49,444 nucleotides of DNA, from positions 1 through 49,444 of the forward strand of contig JANQET010000442.1 in the NCBI GenBank assembly GCA_028278265.1. The letters run 5' to 3'. Of the stretch, positions 26,341-37,281 are shown in pieces. The stretch comes from Myxococcota bacterium (GTDB lineage Bacteria; Myxococcota_A; Polyangia; JAAYKL01). The stretch's first letter is position 1. Each line of letters begins with the position of its first letter. Position numbers and translations under genes: made by a program. A model generated the notes under the pieces. The model worked only from the letters and a program-made list of their open reading frames with translations. It made no database searches and was not told the DNA's origin.

Positions 26341-26793
26341 ATGAAGAATTCCGAAAAACCCCATTTTGCCGCCAAGCACCCGGCCGGAGCAAAGCCGGCT
26401 GAACGGGTTGCCCGGGCGATCGCCAATCGCGCTCCGGACGGCCATCTCTCCTGCGCCGAAGGGACGGCTCTGGCCGCTGAATTGGGGGTGGAGATGCGCG
26501 ACGTGGGCACCGCCGCCGATTTAATGGAGATTCGCATCATAAGGTGTGACCTCGGTCTGTTCGGCATGCCCACCAAGAAGGTCAAGCGCCCGCCCGAATC
26601 CCTGCCGGCGCCAAGCCCGGAGCTCGAAGCGGCGATCGACCAAGCACTGGTGAAAGGCCGCCTCCCCTGCGCCGCAGCCTGGGAAATTGCCGCAAAACTC
26701 AACCTTCCCAGACAAGAGATCGCCCGCGCCTGCGATGCCCTGAAGATCAAAATCTCCCCCTGCCAGCTCGGCGCGTTCAAGCAAGGCCGATAA
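26341..26793 (+). CDS. Protein with two copies of a Cys-containing HTH-like domain, candidate regulator of the AOR operon
   Basis: The 150-residue protein is an internal duplication. Residues 24-75 and 98-146 align by eye: AIANRAPDGHLSCAEGTALA with AIDQALVKGRLPCAAAWEIA, AADLMEIRIIRCDLGLFG with ACDALKIKISPCQLGAFK. Each unit has a Cys after the first helix, a helix-turn-helix-like middle and an I-x-x-C-x-L-G-x-F end. The two cysteines per unit could bind metal or a cluster. There is no signal peptide or membrane segment. It is transcribed divergently from the AOR operon, which makes a local regulator the simplest idea, but the family was not named with certainty and DNA binding is inferred. The ribosome binding site is weak. 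Confidence 0.65.
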   Translation: MKNSEKPHFAAKHPAGAKPAERVARAIANRAPDGHLSCAEGTALAAELGVEMRDVGTAADLMEIRIIRCDLGLFGMPTKKVKRPPESLPAPSPELEAAIDQALVKGRLPCAAAWEIAAKLNLPRQEIARACDALKIKISPCQLGAFKQGR

Positions 26794-26809
26794 AAAAAGC
26801 ATTTTTTTA
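26791..26809 (+). terminator. A/T-only hairpin at the stop codon of the HTH-like gene
   Basis: An 8-bp perfect stem of TAAAAAAA and TTTTTTTA with a GCA loop begins at the stop codon itself. The stem has no G-C pairs, so it is a weak terminator at best, but the run of T in the transcript is suitable. Confidence 0.3.
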
Positions 26810-26845
26810 GCACCAAAATCCAGCTGACGGCCGATAGGGGTGCCC

Positions 26846-28330
26846 ATGAGAGATCATCGGGCAATAATCGCGATATGGCTTCTCATCCTGAGCAGCGGTC
26901 CGGCCGCCTATGGGGAGAAGCCGTCGGGTACGGTTCAGGCGCTGGCCTGTGCACCAACAAATCCAAATATTATCATAACGTTATCAAATGACGTGGTTTT
27001 CACTACAACGGACCGTGGCCGGCAGTGGCACCGACACGGACGGTTGGTACCTCCCCCCTCCGAAGCGGCCGATTCGGGACCGACCAAACAACCGGTTGAT
27101 TGGGATGATACCGCCGGAGAGCTCCTTTGGACGGCATCCGATTCGGTACTCCCGGATCGACCCCCCAGCCGCCACCAGGATGTCTTCCGGGTTGCTCACC
27201 GATCGATCAGCCTCTCGATCAACGACCATGGGGTATGGGCGGCAGCCAAAGAAGGCCTGCTGTTCATCAGCGGACCGGATCAGGGACTCATCTCACGGCG
27301 CCCGCTCCCAGAGCTCAAGGGGGTCGCGGTGGATCGTCACGGGCGGGTTTTCGCCACGGCCGGAGATGAGTTACTGCGCTTGGATCCCGCGCAGCACTAT
27401 CGAACCATCGCTTCCCGTCAGCCCCTCCCCGGTGGTGGTATCCCGGTTCCCGTCGGCGAGGGTGACGCGCTGGCCATCCCCTCTCCCCAAGGGGTGTGGC
27501 TGATCCATCCGGGCGCTCCCCATGACACGGGGACGGTGCGACTTTATCCCCTCGGATCGGTCCGGGCCGTTGCTTGGGATCGAACGACGGAAACCCTCCT
27601 AGTATTGTCCGACAATGCGCTCAGCCGGTGGTCTCCGGGCAGGGCAGCCGTGCGGCTCTGGTCGGTCAGACCGGGGGGGATTCGAGTGGTGGTCGATGGA
27701 GAGGGCACGGTTTGGCTCGAGAGCGCGGACACCAACTGGGCCGCACGCACCCCATTGGGTTGGCAGCCCGTTGCCATACGCGCGGTGGCAGCTGATGCAC
27801 AGGGCCTGATCTGGCGGGGCACTGCCGCAGGGCTTGTCCCACCTCGAACCGCGTCGTCTTCGGTGCGCCGGCCAGCTGCCTCTCAAGGGCGGTTCGAAAC
27901 CGCGCTGTCCCGGGCCCTGCAACGGCTCGAGTCCGAGGTCGGTCCTCCCCCCTGCCCGGACCGATTTCATTGGATGTTACCCCGGGCGCGAATCTTCTTT
28001 CGACTGGATCGAGGGAGGGACCAACAGGGCACCCTGCCCGACTGGCTTTTGCAAACCCAGCAGACAACCGAGCGCTTTATTGGCCTCGATCTGGCGTGGC
28101 AGTGGTCACCGGTGAACCGAACGAGTTGCCGGGAGCGGCAACAACAGTACCAAGCCCTTCGCCGTCGCACTGCACAGAAGATGCGCGCCCTCTGGCTCGC
28201 CCGCCGGGACGCATCCCGACAACCGGCCGATCTGGCCCATGCCATCGATACTCGAATCGAATCCCTGAAACAGACAGAATTGATCCGTTTACACACAACC
28301 CCTCCAGTCACTATCGAGGAGCACCCATGA
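26846..28330 (+). CDS. Secreted beta-propeller-like protein with helical C-terminal domain
   Basis: ATG at 26846 is used (AGGGG 5 nt upstream) rather than the GTG two codons earlier. A signal peptide (AIIAIWLLILSSGPAAYG) is followed by about 300 residues of repeated short beta blades, beginning with an Asp-box-like TTTDRGRQWHRHGRL and with recurring DRHGRV-, DGEGTVWLE- and DAQGLIWRG-type blade ends, as in two-component-sensor or YCF48-like propellers. The last 150 residues are helical, Arg/Gln-rich and contain two Cys (in PPCPDRF and RTSCRER). It ends in an ATGA overlap with the next gene, so the two are coupled. It is probably a periplasmic scaffold or sensor; no enzyme motif is seen. Confidence 0.65.
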   Translation: MRDHRAIIAIWLLILSSGPAAYGEKPSGTVQALACAPTNPNIIITLSNDVVFTTTDRGRQWHRHGRLVPPPSEAADSGPTKQPVDWDDTAGELLWTASDSVLPDRPPSRHQDVFRVAHRSISLSINDHGVWAAAKEGLLFISGPDQGLISRRPLPELKGVAVDRHGRVFATAGDELLRLDPAQHYRTIASRQPLPGGGIPVPVGEGDALAIPSPQGVWLIHPGAPHDTGTVRLYPLGSVRAVAWDRTTETLLVLSDNALSRWSPGRAAVRLWSVRPGGIRVVVDGEGTVWLESADTNWAARTPLGWQPVAIRAVAADAQGLIWRGTAAGLVPPRTASSSVRRPAASQGRFETALSRALQRLESEVGPPPCPDRFHWMLPRARIFFRLDRGRDQQGTLPDWLLQTQQTTERFIGLDLAWQWSPVNRTSCRERQQQYQALRRRTAQKMRALWLARRDASRQPADLAHAIDTRIESLKQTELIRLHTTPPVTIEEHP

Positions 28331-29055
28331 AAACGACAATGACAATGTATACCCTATTGATCGCGACTCTCGCGGTCGCACCATCACGTGCCCAGGAAGC
28401 ACCGGAGATCAACGTCGAGCCACCGACGGCCGCCCCCCAATTGGAAGAGGAAACGGTACCTCCGGCCGCGGAACACCAGGCCCCCGCTCCCTCCCCCGAA
28501 CAGCTCGTCCAGACCCTCGATCAAGCCCTGGCCGAGCTGCGCCACGAACCCGATCTGGCAGCCTTGCAGCGGGCGGCTCTGCGGTTTGCCGACGCGGATG
28601 TGGACCGAGCGGCGTCCTGGTCGAAGGCGCCCAACCGGGCCGCCCTGCTGCCCGTACTCAGGCTGGTATTCGACCACGATATGAAGCGAAACGAGCAACT
28701 CGATCGCTACCAGGTCAAGCCGGACCGGTGGGCCGCCGATACGGACCGGGACTTGGGTTTTCAGGTCTCGGCCCAGTGGTACTTGAACGAGCTGATTTTC
28801 AATCCCGATGAGGTCCGTGTTTATGGTGCCTTGGCCGACCGGGCCGCCCGCCGCGAATCGCTGCTCACCGCATTGACCGGGTACTATTTCGAGCGTCGAC
28901 GTTTGCAGCTGGTGGCCCGGCTGGCCCCGCCGACCGACCTGCTCGCGCTCACCGAGCTTAGGCTCAAGATCGAAGAGTTGACCGCCACCATCGATGCCTT
29001 GACAGGAGGCTTGCTTACGCGCAATTTAGAAAAGAACCGAGCGAAACCGAGGTGA
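28327..29055 (+). CDS. Secreted helical protein of unknown function
   Basis: The 242-residue product has a signal peptide (MYTLLIATLAVAPSRAQ), a Pro/Glu-rich linker to about residue 60, and a helical body with NELIFNPDEVRVYGALADRA and LTGYYFERRRLQLVARL, closing in a coiled-coil-like LTELRLKIEELTATIDAL. The FNPDE-RVY and YYFERRRLQL blocks resemble proteins I have seen in deltaproteobacterial genomes, without known function. GAGGAG precedes the start, which overlaps the stop of the propeller gene. A partner of the propeller protein is the best inference from coupling. Confidence 0.65.
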   Translation: MKTTMTMYTLLIATLAVAPSRAQEAPEINVEPPTAAPQLEEETVPPAAEHQAPAPSPEQLVQTLDQALAELRHEPDLAALQRAALRFADADVDRAASWSKAPNRAALLPVLRLVFDHDMKRNEQLDRYQVKPDRWAADTDRDLGFQVSAQWYLNELIFNPDEVRVYGALADRAARRESLLTALTGYYFERRRLQLVARLAPPTDLLALTELRLKIEELTATIDALTGGLLTRNLEKNRAKPR

Positions 29056-29057
29056 GT

Positions 29058-29402
29058 ATGGGCTTAATCGAACAACGCAAAGCGGCCAGATTTGACGTCG
29101 AGGTCTCGGCCGAAGTGTACACGCCGAGCGCGGTCCTCACCGCATTCACCCGCAACCTGAGCGATACCGGCGTCTGCCTGGATATGGACAACGGGCTCGA
29201 GGAAGGATCCACCGTCGGGGTATCGCTCTTTCTGACCGCCGACGGGATCGAAGATCCGGACATCGAGCCGTTGAACCTCAAAGCACAGATCATCTGGTGT
29301 GCCGAGCGGGATGAATCCGGCTACGCCGCCGGTGCCCGATTTCAGGATCTCACCCCGGAGCATCGGGCCACGCTCAAACAGTATCTCGAAGCGCTCAGCT
29401 GA
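29058..29402 (+). CDS. PilZ domain protein, candidate c-di-GMP receptor
   Basis: This is a stand-alone PilZ domain of 114 residues with the RxxxR motif RKAAR near residue 7-11 and NLSDTGVCLDM, an N-x-S-x-x-G form of the second c-di-GMP motif (usually D/NxSxxG). ATG at 29058 has GAGG 5 nt upstream and begins 2 nt after the stop of the secreted helical protein. Placement at the end of an envelope-protein operon suggests c-di-GMP control of that system. It converges on the RseP-like gene with a single base between the stops. Confidence 0.88.
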   Translation: MGLIEQRKAARFDVEVSAEVYTPSAVLTAFTRNLSDTGVCLDMDNGLEEGSTVGVSLFLTADGIEDPDIEPLNLKAQIIWCAERDESGYAAGARFQDLTPEHRATLKQYLEALS

Positions 29403-29403
29403 G

Positions 29404-30435
29404 CTAGAACAACCCGAATACCTCTTTTGCCGTAATCAGCAGCAGCAACCCAATCAACAGAAAGAAACCCACCGTATTGACCGCTGCGTCCACTTTACGA
29501 TTGACGCGTCGTCGGGAGATGACCTCGAACATCAGGAACATCCCCCGCCCCCCATCCAACGCGGGAAGGGGAAACAGGTTGAACAGAAAGAGCATCACGC
29601 TGAGGTAGGCGACAAGGGCCAGAAACTCCCTGAATCCGGTGCTCAACGCCTCGGCGGCCATCTCCACGATACCCACCGGTCCGACCGGGGTGACCTCCCC
29701 CATGGTACCTGAAATCCAACCCACCAGTCCCACCACGGCCCCCGCGGCCAGCTGTCCGCAACGCACCGCAGAGGCCAATGCCGCCGTGTGCGGGGCCAAG
29801 GAGACCCTCTGCGTGGGCTGACCGATGCCGATTTTGCCCACCCCGTTGTCATCTCGCGGCGTGATCGGAATCGACCGCCGGCTCTCCTGGCGCTTGACCT
29901 CCAGCAAGATCTCCTTGCCCGGATGGGCCTGGAGTTGTTCGACCAGCTCCTTCCAGGTCGACAGGGGCTGGCCATTGACACTCAATATCTCGTCCCCGGC
30001 TTCGAGGCCGGCGGTCTGTGCGGGCCCCCCCTCGACGGTGAAGCCGATCCCCGCTTTGTCGACCGGCTCGGGATGACCGACCAGGTAGAGGCAAAAAAAG
30101 AGGAACCAGGCGACCAGAAAATTGGCTGCCGGACCGGCCACGATGACAATCGCCCGCCGCCAGGCCGGCTTGGCCGCGTAGGAATCCGCGTCTTCGTACG
30201 CCCCCTCCTCGAACGGATTCATTCCCTTGATTTGAACGAATCCACCCAACGGGACCGCGCCAATCTGGTACGCCACGCCCGACTTCTTGGAGACCCACTT
30301 GGCCAGGGGAAAGAAAAAACCGACCGAAAATCGGATGACCTTCATCCCCATCCGTCGCGCCGCAGCGAAGTGACCCAGTTCGTGCAACGCAATGAGCAAT
30401 CCGACCGCCAATATGGAAACAAGCACACGCATCAT
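29404..30435 (-). CDS. rseP: RseP-like site-2 metalloprotease (M50)
   Basis: The 343-residue membrane protein has HELGH in the first transmembrane helix (His18, Glu19, His22), one PDZ domain (about 120-190; VEGGPAQTAGLEAGDEILSV) and the late LFNLFPLPALDGGRG motif that supplies the third zinc ligand. It cuts membrane-bound anti-sigma factors or cleared signal peptides inside the lipid bilayer. Length fits one-PDZ members; E. coli RseP has two. Usual neighbours (dxr, bamA) are absent. Two in-frame ATGs (30435, 30432) could start it. Confidence 0.9.
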   Translation of the reverse strand: MMRVLVSILAVGLLIALHELGHFAAARRMGMKVIRFSVGFFFPLAKWVSKKSGVAYQIGAVPLGGFVQIKGMNPFEEGAYEDADSYAAKPAWRRAIVIVAGPAANFLVAWFLFFCLYLVGHPEPVDKAGIGFTVEGGPAQTAGLEAGDEILSVNGQPLSTWKELVEQLQAHPGKEILLEVKRQESRRSIPITPRDDNGVGKIGIGQPTQRVSLAPHTAALASAVRCGQLAAGAVVGLVGWISGTMGEVTPVGPVGIVEMAAEALSTGFREFLALVAYLSVMLFLFNLFPLPALDGGRGMFLMFEVISRRRVNRKVDAAVNTVGFFLLIGLLLLITAKEVFGLF

Positions 30436-30493
30436 ACGACAGTGCTAATCGCTTTGCCGATATTTGTCGAGCAATGGGGGGTAGAAAAGCGAA

Positions 30494-31264
30494 TCAACGC
30501 AACGATTCGACGGTCTGGCCGGCTTTTTGGCAGATGATGCGAATCTGCTCCGCGTCAGTGGAGATGATATCGTATTCGGGAAACTCGGGATCCGTGCCCA
30601 TGAACACCTCTTGATTGCGATACTCCATCGGGCTGGGGACCTGCTTTTGCGCCAGGACGTGGTATTCAGACGCCCGCGTCTTCTTGATCAGACCGGCGAT
30701 ATTGGTTGGATCGACGCCCACGCCGGGCATGATGACGACCCGATCGCCCGCCTGCTCGACCAACTGGGCGATCAGGTCGATACCCCGGGTCGCGGACGGC
30801 TGTTGGCCTGACGTCAGAATGCGATGCACACCCAAATCAATCAGCTCTTCCAGCGTGCCGAACGGATCGGCGGTTACGTCAAAGGCCCGATGAAAGGTCA
30901 CTTTTAGCGGCGCCGCCAGTTCGATGAGCCGCTTTGACCGCTCACTGTCAACAGTGCCATCGGCGTCCAGAATGCCAATCACGATGCCGTCGACGCCGAG
31001 GGTTTTGGCGGTCTGAATATCGGATTTCATGATATCGAATTCGACGTTTGAGTAGCAAAAATCGCCGCCCCGGGGCCGGATGATGACGTTGAGATCGATC
31101 TTCAGGTATTCCCGCGCCAGGGCAATAGCGCCGTAGCTCGGGGTGGTTCCCCCTTCGTACAAATTATCGCACAACTCGACCCGCTGTGCGCCGCCGGTTT
31201 GCGCTTCGATCGCCGATTCGACGGAATTGACGCACGCTTCAATCGTCACCTTTTCGAGCACCAT
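30494..31264 (-). CDS. cutC: CutC family protein
   Basis: Motifs of the CutC TIM barrel are clear: IEACVNSVESAIEAQTGGAQRVELC at the start (shown here in part), then LNVIIRPRGGDFCYS, GVDGIVIGILDADGTVD, VTFHRAFDV and RILTSGQ. Length 256 is typical. The family was first linked to copper tolerance in E. coli, but a direct copper role is disputed and an enzymatic role is possible. ATG at 31264 has GAGG at 5 nt; the GTG at 31270 would overlap the ribosome binding site. It appears monocistronic. Confidence 0.93.
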   Translation of the reverse strand: MVLEKVTIEACVNSVESAIEAQTGGAQRVELCDNLYEGGTTPSYGAIALAREYLKIDLNVIIRPRGGDFCYSNVEFDIMKSDIQTAKTLGVDGIVIGILDADGTVDSERSKRLIELAAPLKVTFHRAFDVTADPFGTLEELIDLGVHRILTSGQQPSATRGIDLIAQLVEQAGDRVVIMPGVGVDPTNIAGLIKKTRASEYHVLAQKQVPSPMEYRNQEVFMGTDPEFPEYDIISTDAEQIRIICQKAGQTVESLR

Positions 31265-31473
31265 GACCACCTCTTTTGAGCACCTTTGTTAACCAACGGC
31301 ATCTTATAGGACAGCTCATATCAAAGATCAAAATCCAATTTCTGGGGTCCCGTGACAACCGCTTTCAGCGGTCGACAACAAGTCAATTTTGCGTCAAGAT
31401 TACTCAATCGACATTTATATTGAAAAACCAAAATCATCGCCGATTGAAATAAGTTGTCGTTTTCTGGGATAAG

Positions 31474-33477
<2,004 letters not shown>

Positions 33478-33543
33478 TCCAAAATAAACGAGGTTCGGGC
33501 ATCTCAGCGCTCGCAGTAACAGCCTTCGCTTGTTTTGGGACTA

Positions 33544-34638
33544 CTAGCGCTCGGAGCCCTCGATGAACCGCTCGAGGGCGGCGAAGGCGTCGGCGTCGCG
33601 CATTTGTTTGGGGGGATGTTTCATCATGCAGGCCGAGGCTGCGGTCAACGGCCCGGCAATCTCCCGGTCGAGCGCCAGCTTGGCACAGCGAATGGCATCG
33701 AGCACGATTCCTGCGGAATTGGGTGAATCCTCGACCGACAGGCGGGCTTCGAGGTGCATCGGCACGTCACCGAACCCGCGCCACTCGGCCCGTAGAAAAC
33801 AGACTTTGTTGTCGTTTTGCCAGGCCACGTAGTCCGATGGGCCGATGTGGATATTTTCGTCGGCCAGGCGCTCGTCGAGCTGGGACTGCACCGATTCGGT
33901 CTTGGAGATGCGCTTGGTCACCAGCCGGGTTTGCTCCAGCATGTTCAGGAAATCGGTGTTGCCGCCGGTGTTGAGCTGGTAGGTGCGATCCAGTCGAATC
34001 CCTCGATCGGCCAGGGTTCGGGCAATGATTCGGTGCAACAGGGTCGCGCCGAACTGGCTCTTGATGTCGTCGCCGATGATCGGCAAGCCCCGTTTGTGAA
34101 ACTCCTCGGCAAATTCGGGATGGGAGGCGATGAAAACCGGCACACAATTGACCATCGCCGACCGCGCCTCGAGGCAGGCCCGGGCATAGTATTGGACTGC
34201 CTGCTCTGAACCGACCGGCATGTAACACACCAGGATCTCGGCGTTGGCCTCGCGCAGCACCTGGGCCACATCGACCGGCGGAACATCGGCGACTCTAAAG
34301 GCGCGGTTGTCCGGGTAATCTTTCATGTGCTGGGCCACCCCGTCGAGCACCGGCCCCATTTGAACCGTGACGCCCGAATCGCCGAGCTCCCGCTGAAACA
34401 CGGTCGTACAGTTGGGCTCGGCAAAAATGGCTTGGTGAAGCGGACGGCCCACTTTGCGTCGATCAATATCGAAAGCGGCTACCACGCGCACGTCCTGTGC
34501 ACGATAACCGCCGAGTTCGGTGTGGATCAGTCCGGCTGAGGTGGCCGGGTCGGTATGCTGGTAGTACTCCAGTCCCTGAACTAGAGCGCTGGCACAATTG
34601 CCCACGCCCGCAATCGCTATCCGAATTTCCTTATTCAT
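33544..34638 (-). CDS. ino1: Inositol-3-phosphate synthase (myo-inositol-1-phosphate synthase)
   Basis: The 364-residue protein has the NAD-binding start IAIAGVGNCASALVQGLEYY and the conserved blocks YMPVGSEQAVQYYARAC, NCVPVFIA, GDDIKSQFGATLLHR, NTGGNTDFLNM and HIGPSDYVAW. This is the short form found in actinobacteria, archaea and some Gram-negative lineages. It converts glucose 6-phosphate to 1L-myo-inositol 1-phosphate with NAD as an internal redox cofactor, for inositol lipids or solutes. GGAG precedes the start. It stands alone; no CDP-alcohol phosphatidyltransferase is in the window. Confidence 0.93.
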   Translation of the reverse strand: MNKEIRIAIAGVGNCASALVQGLEYYQHTDPATSAGLIHTELGGYRAQDVRVVAAFDIDRRKVGRPLHQAIFAEPNCTTVFQRELGDSGVTVQMGPVLDGVAQHMKDYPDNRAFRVADVPPVDVAQVLREANAEILVCYMPVGSEQAVQYYARACLEARSAMVNCVPVFIASHPEFAEEFHKRGLPIIGDDIKSQFGATLLHRIIARTLADRGIRLDRTYQLNTGGNTDFLNMLEQTRLVTKRISKTESVQSQLDERLADENIHIGPSDYVAWQNDNKVCFLRAEWRGFGDVPMHLEARLSVEDSPNSAGIVLDAIRCAKLALDREIAGPLTAASACMMKHPPKQMRDADAFAALERFIEGSER

Positions 34639-34806
34639 GCTCGCGTTCTCCTATCGAGGCGAATCCTCCCGCGATCTTCCCCCACGGTCAACCCCTCGGC
34701 GCAAAACCGACACGGTAAAAGCGGGAACTAACCCTGACCTCCCTAGTCCAAGGGGGCCAAATTGTCAAAATGAAGCGACATAATCATCTTTTATTACAAT
34801 TCCAGC

Positions 34807-34836
34807 TTTACACTGGGATTTACTCTTTTGTATATT
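34807..34836 (+). promoter_or_regulatory. Candidate sigma-70 promoter for the first papain-family gene
   Basis: TTTACA (34807-34812) and TATATT (34831-34836) are separated by 18 bp, each one base from consensus, about 80 nt upstream of the start at 34917. The surrounding 34639-34916 region is AT-rich and has no gene. Found by eye only. Confidence 0.45.
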
Positions 34837-34916
34837 CGAGCGTAAGTAAAAAAATCTGCAAAATCATCTCTTTAGACAATCCACTTGGTCACTCCAAGTG
34901 TGAAAGGAAGAGCAGT

Positions 34917-37244
34917 ATGACAAGAAGAACTGCATCAAATTGCACACCAAGTGCATGGTTAGCTGTAGTTTCGCTATCGATCTGCATACCAGCGATCGTC
35001 TGGTCGGCCACGGCCCAGCCGGTGAAGCAGACCGAGGCGAAGAGTATGGTATATACGGCAACCCAGGCCGGGCAGGTCATTCCCCTGGCCGTCGATACCG
35101 TCGCCATTGTCGAGCTCGAGGCCAATATCTCCACCGGCTACGACTGGGAAGCGGCAACCCCGAAGAGCCCCAAACTCAACATCCTGGGAAAGCGATTCAT
35201 CCAGGAACAGCCCGGAGTGCTCGGTGCCCCCGGTAAGACGCGTGTTTTCATCAGCGGGGCTGCGGCGGGGGAAGCGGCCCTCGAGTTGCGCTACAAGCAA
35301 TTTCACGCCAAACAGTTCGAAAAGCGCATAACGTTTCGTTTTAAGGTCGCAGGCCCCTACCGGGGAGCGTTCGAACTGCCGCCGAAAAAGTCGATTAAAA
35401 AGCCCCGACTCACCGGCGATCCCGCCTCCCAACTACCGGAAACCTTCAACTGGTGCGACGACCCCGGCTGTACTGCGGTGAGAAATCAAGGGTCGTGCGG
35501 CAGCTGCTGGGCCTTTGCCAATGTGGGTGCCTTTGAGAACCAAATCAAAGCCGAAGAGGGGGGCAACCCGGATCTCTCCGAGCAGTTCCTCGTCTCCTGC
35601 TCTGAGGACAACAACGGCTGCAGTGGCGGCAACTACGCCTTCGGTCATTTTGTCTACAAAGATGCCGCGGATGGGGGTGGTCCGGGTTGCCCGTTGGAGT
35701 CCACCTTTCCCTACACCGGTTCCAACTCTTCGTGCAGCGGTTCATACCCGCGGGAATACCTGGCCGAGGATTGGGGCACGGTGCCCAACGAGGTAGAACC
35801 GATCAAGGAAGCGATTTACAGCCACGGCCCGATCTATGTGGCCTGCTGCGCCGGTTCGGATTTGCAGTCCTATAGTGGGGGTATCCTCACCGAGGGGTGC
35901 GAGAACACCAACCACGCGGTGGTGCTCACCGGCTGGAACGAGCCCGAGGGTCACTGGTACATGCGCAACTCCTGGGGCGCCAGCTGGGGCGAATCGGGTT
36001 ACTGCCGCATCGGGTACGGTGTATCGAAAATTGGCAGCAGCGCCGCCTGGGTCGAATATGTGGGTGAGAAGGGATTTGCCGTTTCGCCGCGATACGATCA
36101 CGTCTTCATCGGTCCCCACTGTGGGCCGTTCGATCCCGAGGAGCTGACCTATACCCTGGACAACAACACCAGCAGCGATATCGATTATGAAATTGAAATT
36201 GACGAGAACTGGCTCGAGGCCGACCCCTCCTCGGGGACATTGGACGGCTCGGGGAGCGAAACGATCACCTTTACCCTGACAGGTGATGCCGAGGTGTTCG
36301 ACTCGGGTATCTATGAAGCAAAAGTGAACTTCAGGAACACTGCGGACAGCGACGGAGACGTGACCCGCATGGTTGTCCTGCGGGTGGAGAGCGGTGAGTT
36401 GAAGTACAGCTTCAACTTTGATGACGACCCGGGCTGGACCACGACCGGCCAGTGGGCTTACGGCAAACCCACCGGACAAGGGGGCGGTACCAGTTACCCG
36501 GATCCGACCGCCGGTTTCACCGGAGAGAACATTTACGGTTACAACCTCAACGGGGACTACGCACAGAACATCAGCGAAGAACACCTGACCACGACCGCGA
36601 TTGATTGTTCTGGAATGAGCGACACCGTCCTCAGGTTCTGGCGCTGGCTGGGAGTTGAAGGAGAGCCGTACGATCACGCCTATGTCCGGATCAGCACGGA
36701 TCAATCGAGCTGGCAGGAGGTCTGGACCACCGGCGACAATGTGGTCGACCGCACCTGGATGCGCATGGAGTATGACATCTCCGAATGGGCCGACGGGGAG
36801 GACACGGTCTACATCCGCTGGACCATGGGGTCGACCGACTCGGGTTGGCAGGGCTGCGGCTGGAACATCGACGACGTGGAGATCTGGGAAGATACTCCTG
36901 ACAGTGACTGCGACGACGACACCGGCGGGGACAGCGACAGTGACAGTGATACCGATAGTGACAGCGACAGCGACAGTGACAGTGATGCCGATTCTGACAG
37001 TGACAGCGATAGTGACAGCGATAGCGACGGTGATAGTGACAGTGATGGCGATGGAGATGGGGATGGAGACGGGGACGGAGACAGTGACAGCGACAGCGAC
37101 AGCGATGCGGACAGCGACAGTGACGCAGACGGCGACGATGATGACGACTCGTCAGACGACGATCAGGGGGGATGTGGTTGCACAACAGCGGGCCGCGCCC
37201 AACAATCATCGATCATCCTAGAGACGATTTCTCGCCTCCTCTAA
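34917..37244 (+). CDS. Secreted papain-family (C1A) protease with chagasin-like N-domain and Asp/Ser-rich C-terminus
   Basis: ATG at 34917 (AGGA upstream) gives 775 residues. Signal peptide 1-33. Residues about 45-145 match the I42 chagasin fold: [12 protein letters not shown] (NPTTG-type loop at 70-74), GAPGKT (GxGG-type loop) and YKQF (RPW-type loop). The papain domain (about 172-385) has Gln191, Cys197 in [10 protein letters not shown], His333 in [10 protein letters not shown] and Asn351 in RNSWG, so the triad is complete. Then comes a beta-sandwich (about 395-490), a jelly-roll/MAM-like domain (about 495-658), an Asp/Ser repeat (672-748), and a tail [13 protein letters not shown] plus a short hydrophobic end. 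A chagasin domain in the propeptide position suggests inhibition in cis until secretion. A paralogue with a Ser nucleophile lies at 44195-45727. Confidence 0.9.
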   Translation: MTRRTASNCTPSAWLAVVSLSICIPAIVWSATAQPVKQTEAKSMVYTATQAGQVIPLAVDTVAIVELEANISTGYDWEAATPKSPKLNILGKRFIQEQPGVLGAPGKTRVFISGAAAGEAALELRYKQFHAKQFEKRITFRFKVAGPYRGAFELPPKKSIKKPRLTGDPASQLPETFNWCDDPGCTAVRNQGSCGSCWAFANVGAFENQIKAEEGGNPDLSEQFLVSCSEDNNGCSGGNYAFGHFVYKDAADGGGPGCPLESTFPYTGSNSSCSGSYPREYLAEDWGTVPNEVEPIKEAIYSHGPIYVACCAGSDLQSYSGGILTEGCENTNHAVVLTGWNEPEGHWYMRNSWGASWGESGYCRIGYGVSKIGSSAAWVEYVGEKGFAVSPRYDHVFIGPHCGPFDPEELTYTLDNNTSSDIDYEIEIDENWLEADPSSGTLDGSGSETITFTLTGDAEVFDSGIYEAKVNFRNTADSDGDVTRMVVLRVESGELKYSFNFDDDPGWTTTGQWAYGKPTGQGGGTSYPDPTAGFTGENIYGYNLNGDYAQNISEEHLTTTAIDCSGMSDTVLRFWRWLGVEGEPYDHAYVRISTDQSSWQEVWTTGDNVVDRTWMRMEYDISEWADGEDTVYIRWTMGSTDSGWQGCGWNIDDVEIWEDTPDSDCDDDTGGDSDSDSDTDSDSDSDSDSDADSDSDSDSDSDSDGDSDSDGDGDGDGDGDGDSDSDSDSDADSDSDADGDDDDDSSDDDQGGCGCTTAGRAQQSSIILETISRLL
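36930..37160 (+). repeat. Asp/Ser-codon repeat of the papain-family protease
   Basis: A GAC-AGY hexamer repeat encodes about 77 residues of alternating Asp-Ser, with Asp-Gly pairs in the middle, between the jelly-roll domain and the Cys-containing tail. Similar to linkers in the other secreted proteins here. Confidence 0.85.
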
Positions 37245-37281
37245 CTCGAAGTATATCCAAACGATCGACTGCGAGCGCCGA

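Noticed and set aside
33479-33538. Inverted repeat CCAAAATAA/TTGTTTTGG between the hybrid kinase and inositol synthase genes
   Set aside because: One mismatch in a 9-bp arm and a loop over 40 nt; chance pairing is likely and no T-run follows.
36930-37160. Non-coding satellite repeat
   Set aside because: The hexamer periodicity is in frame and encodes an Asp/Ser linker inside a clear gene, as in two other secreted proteins here.
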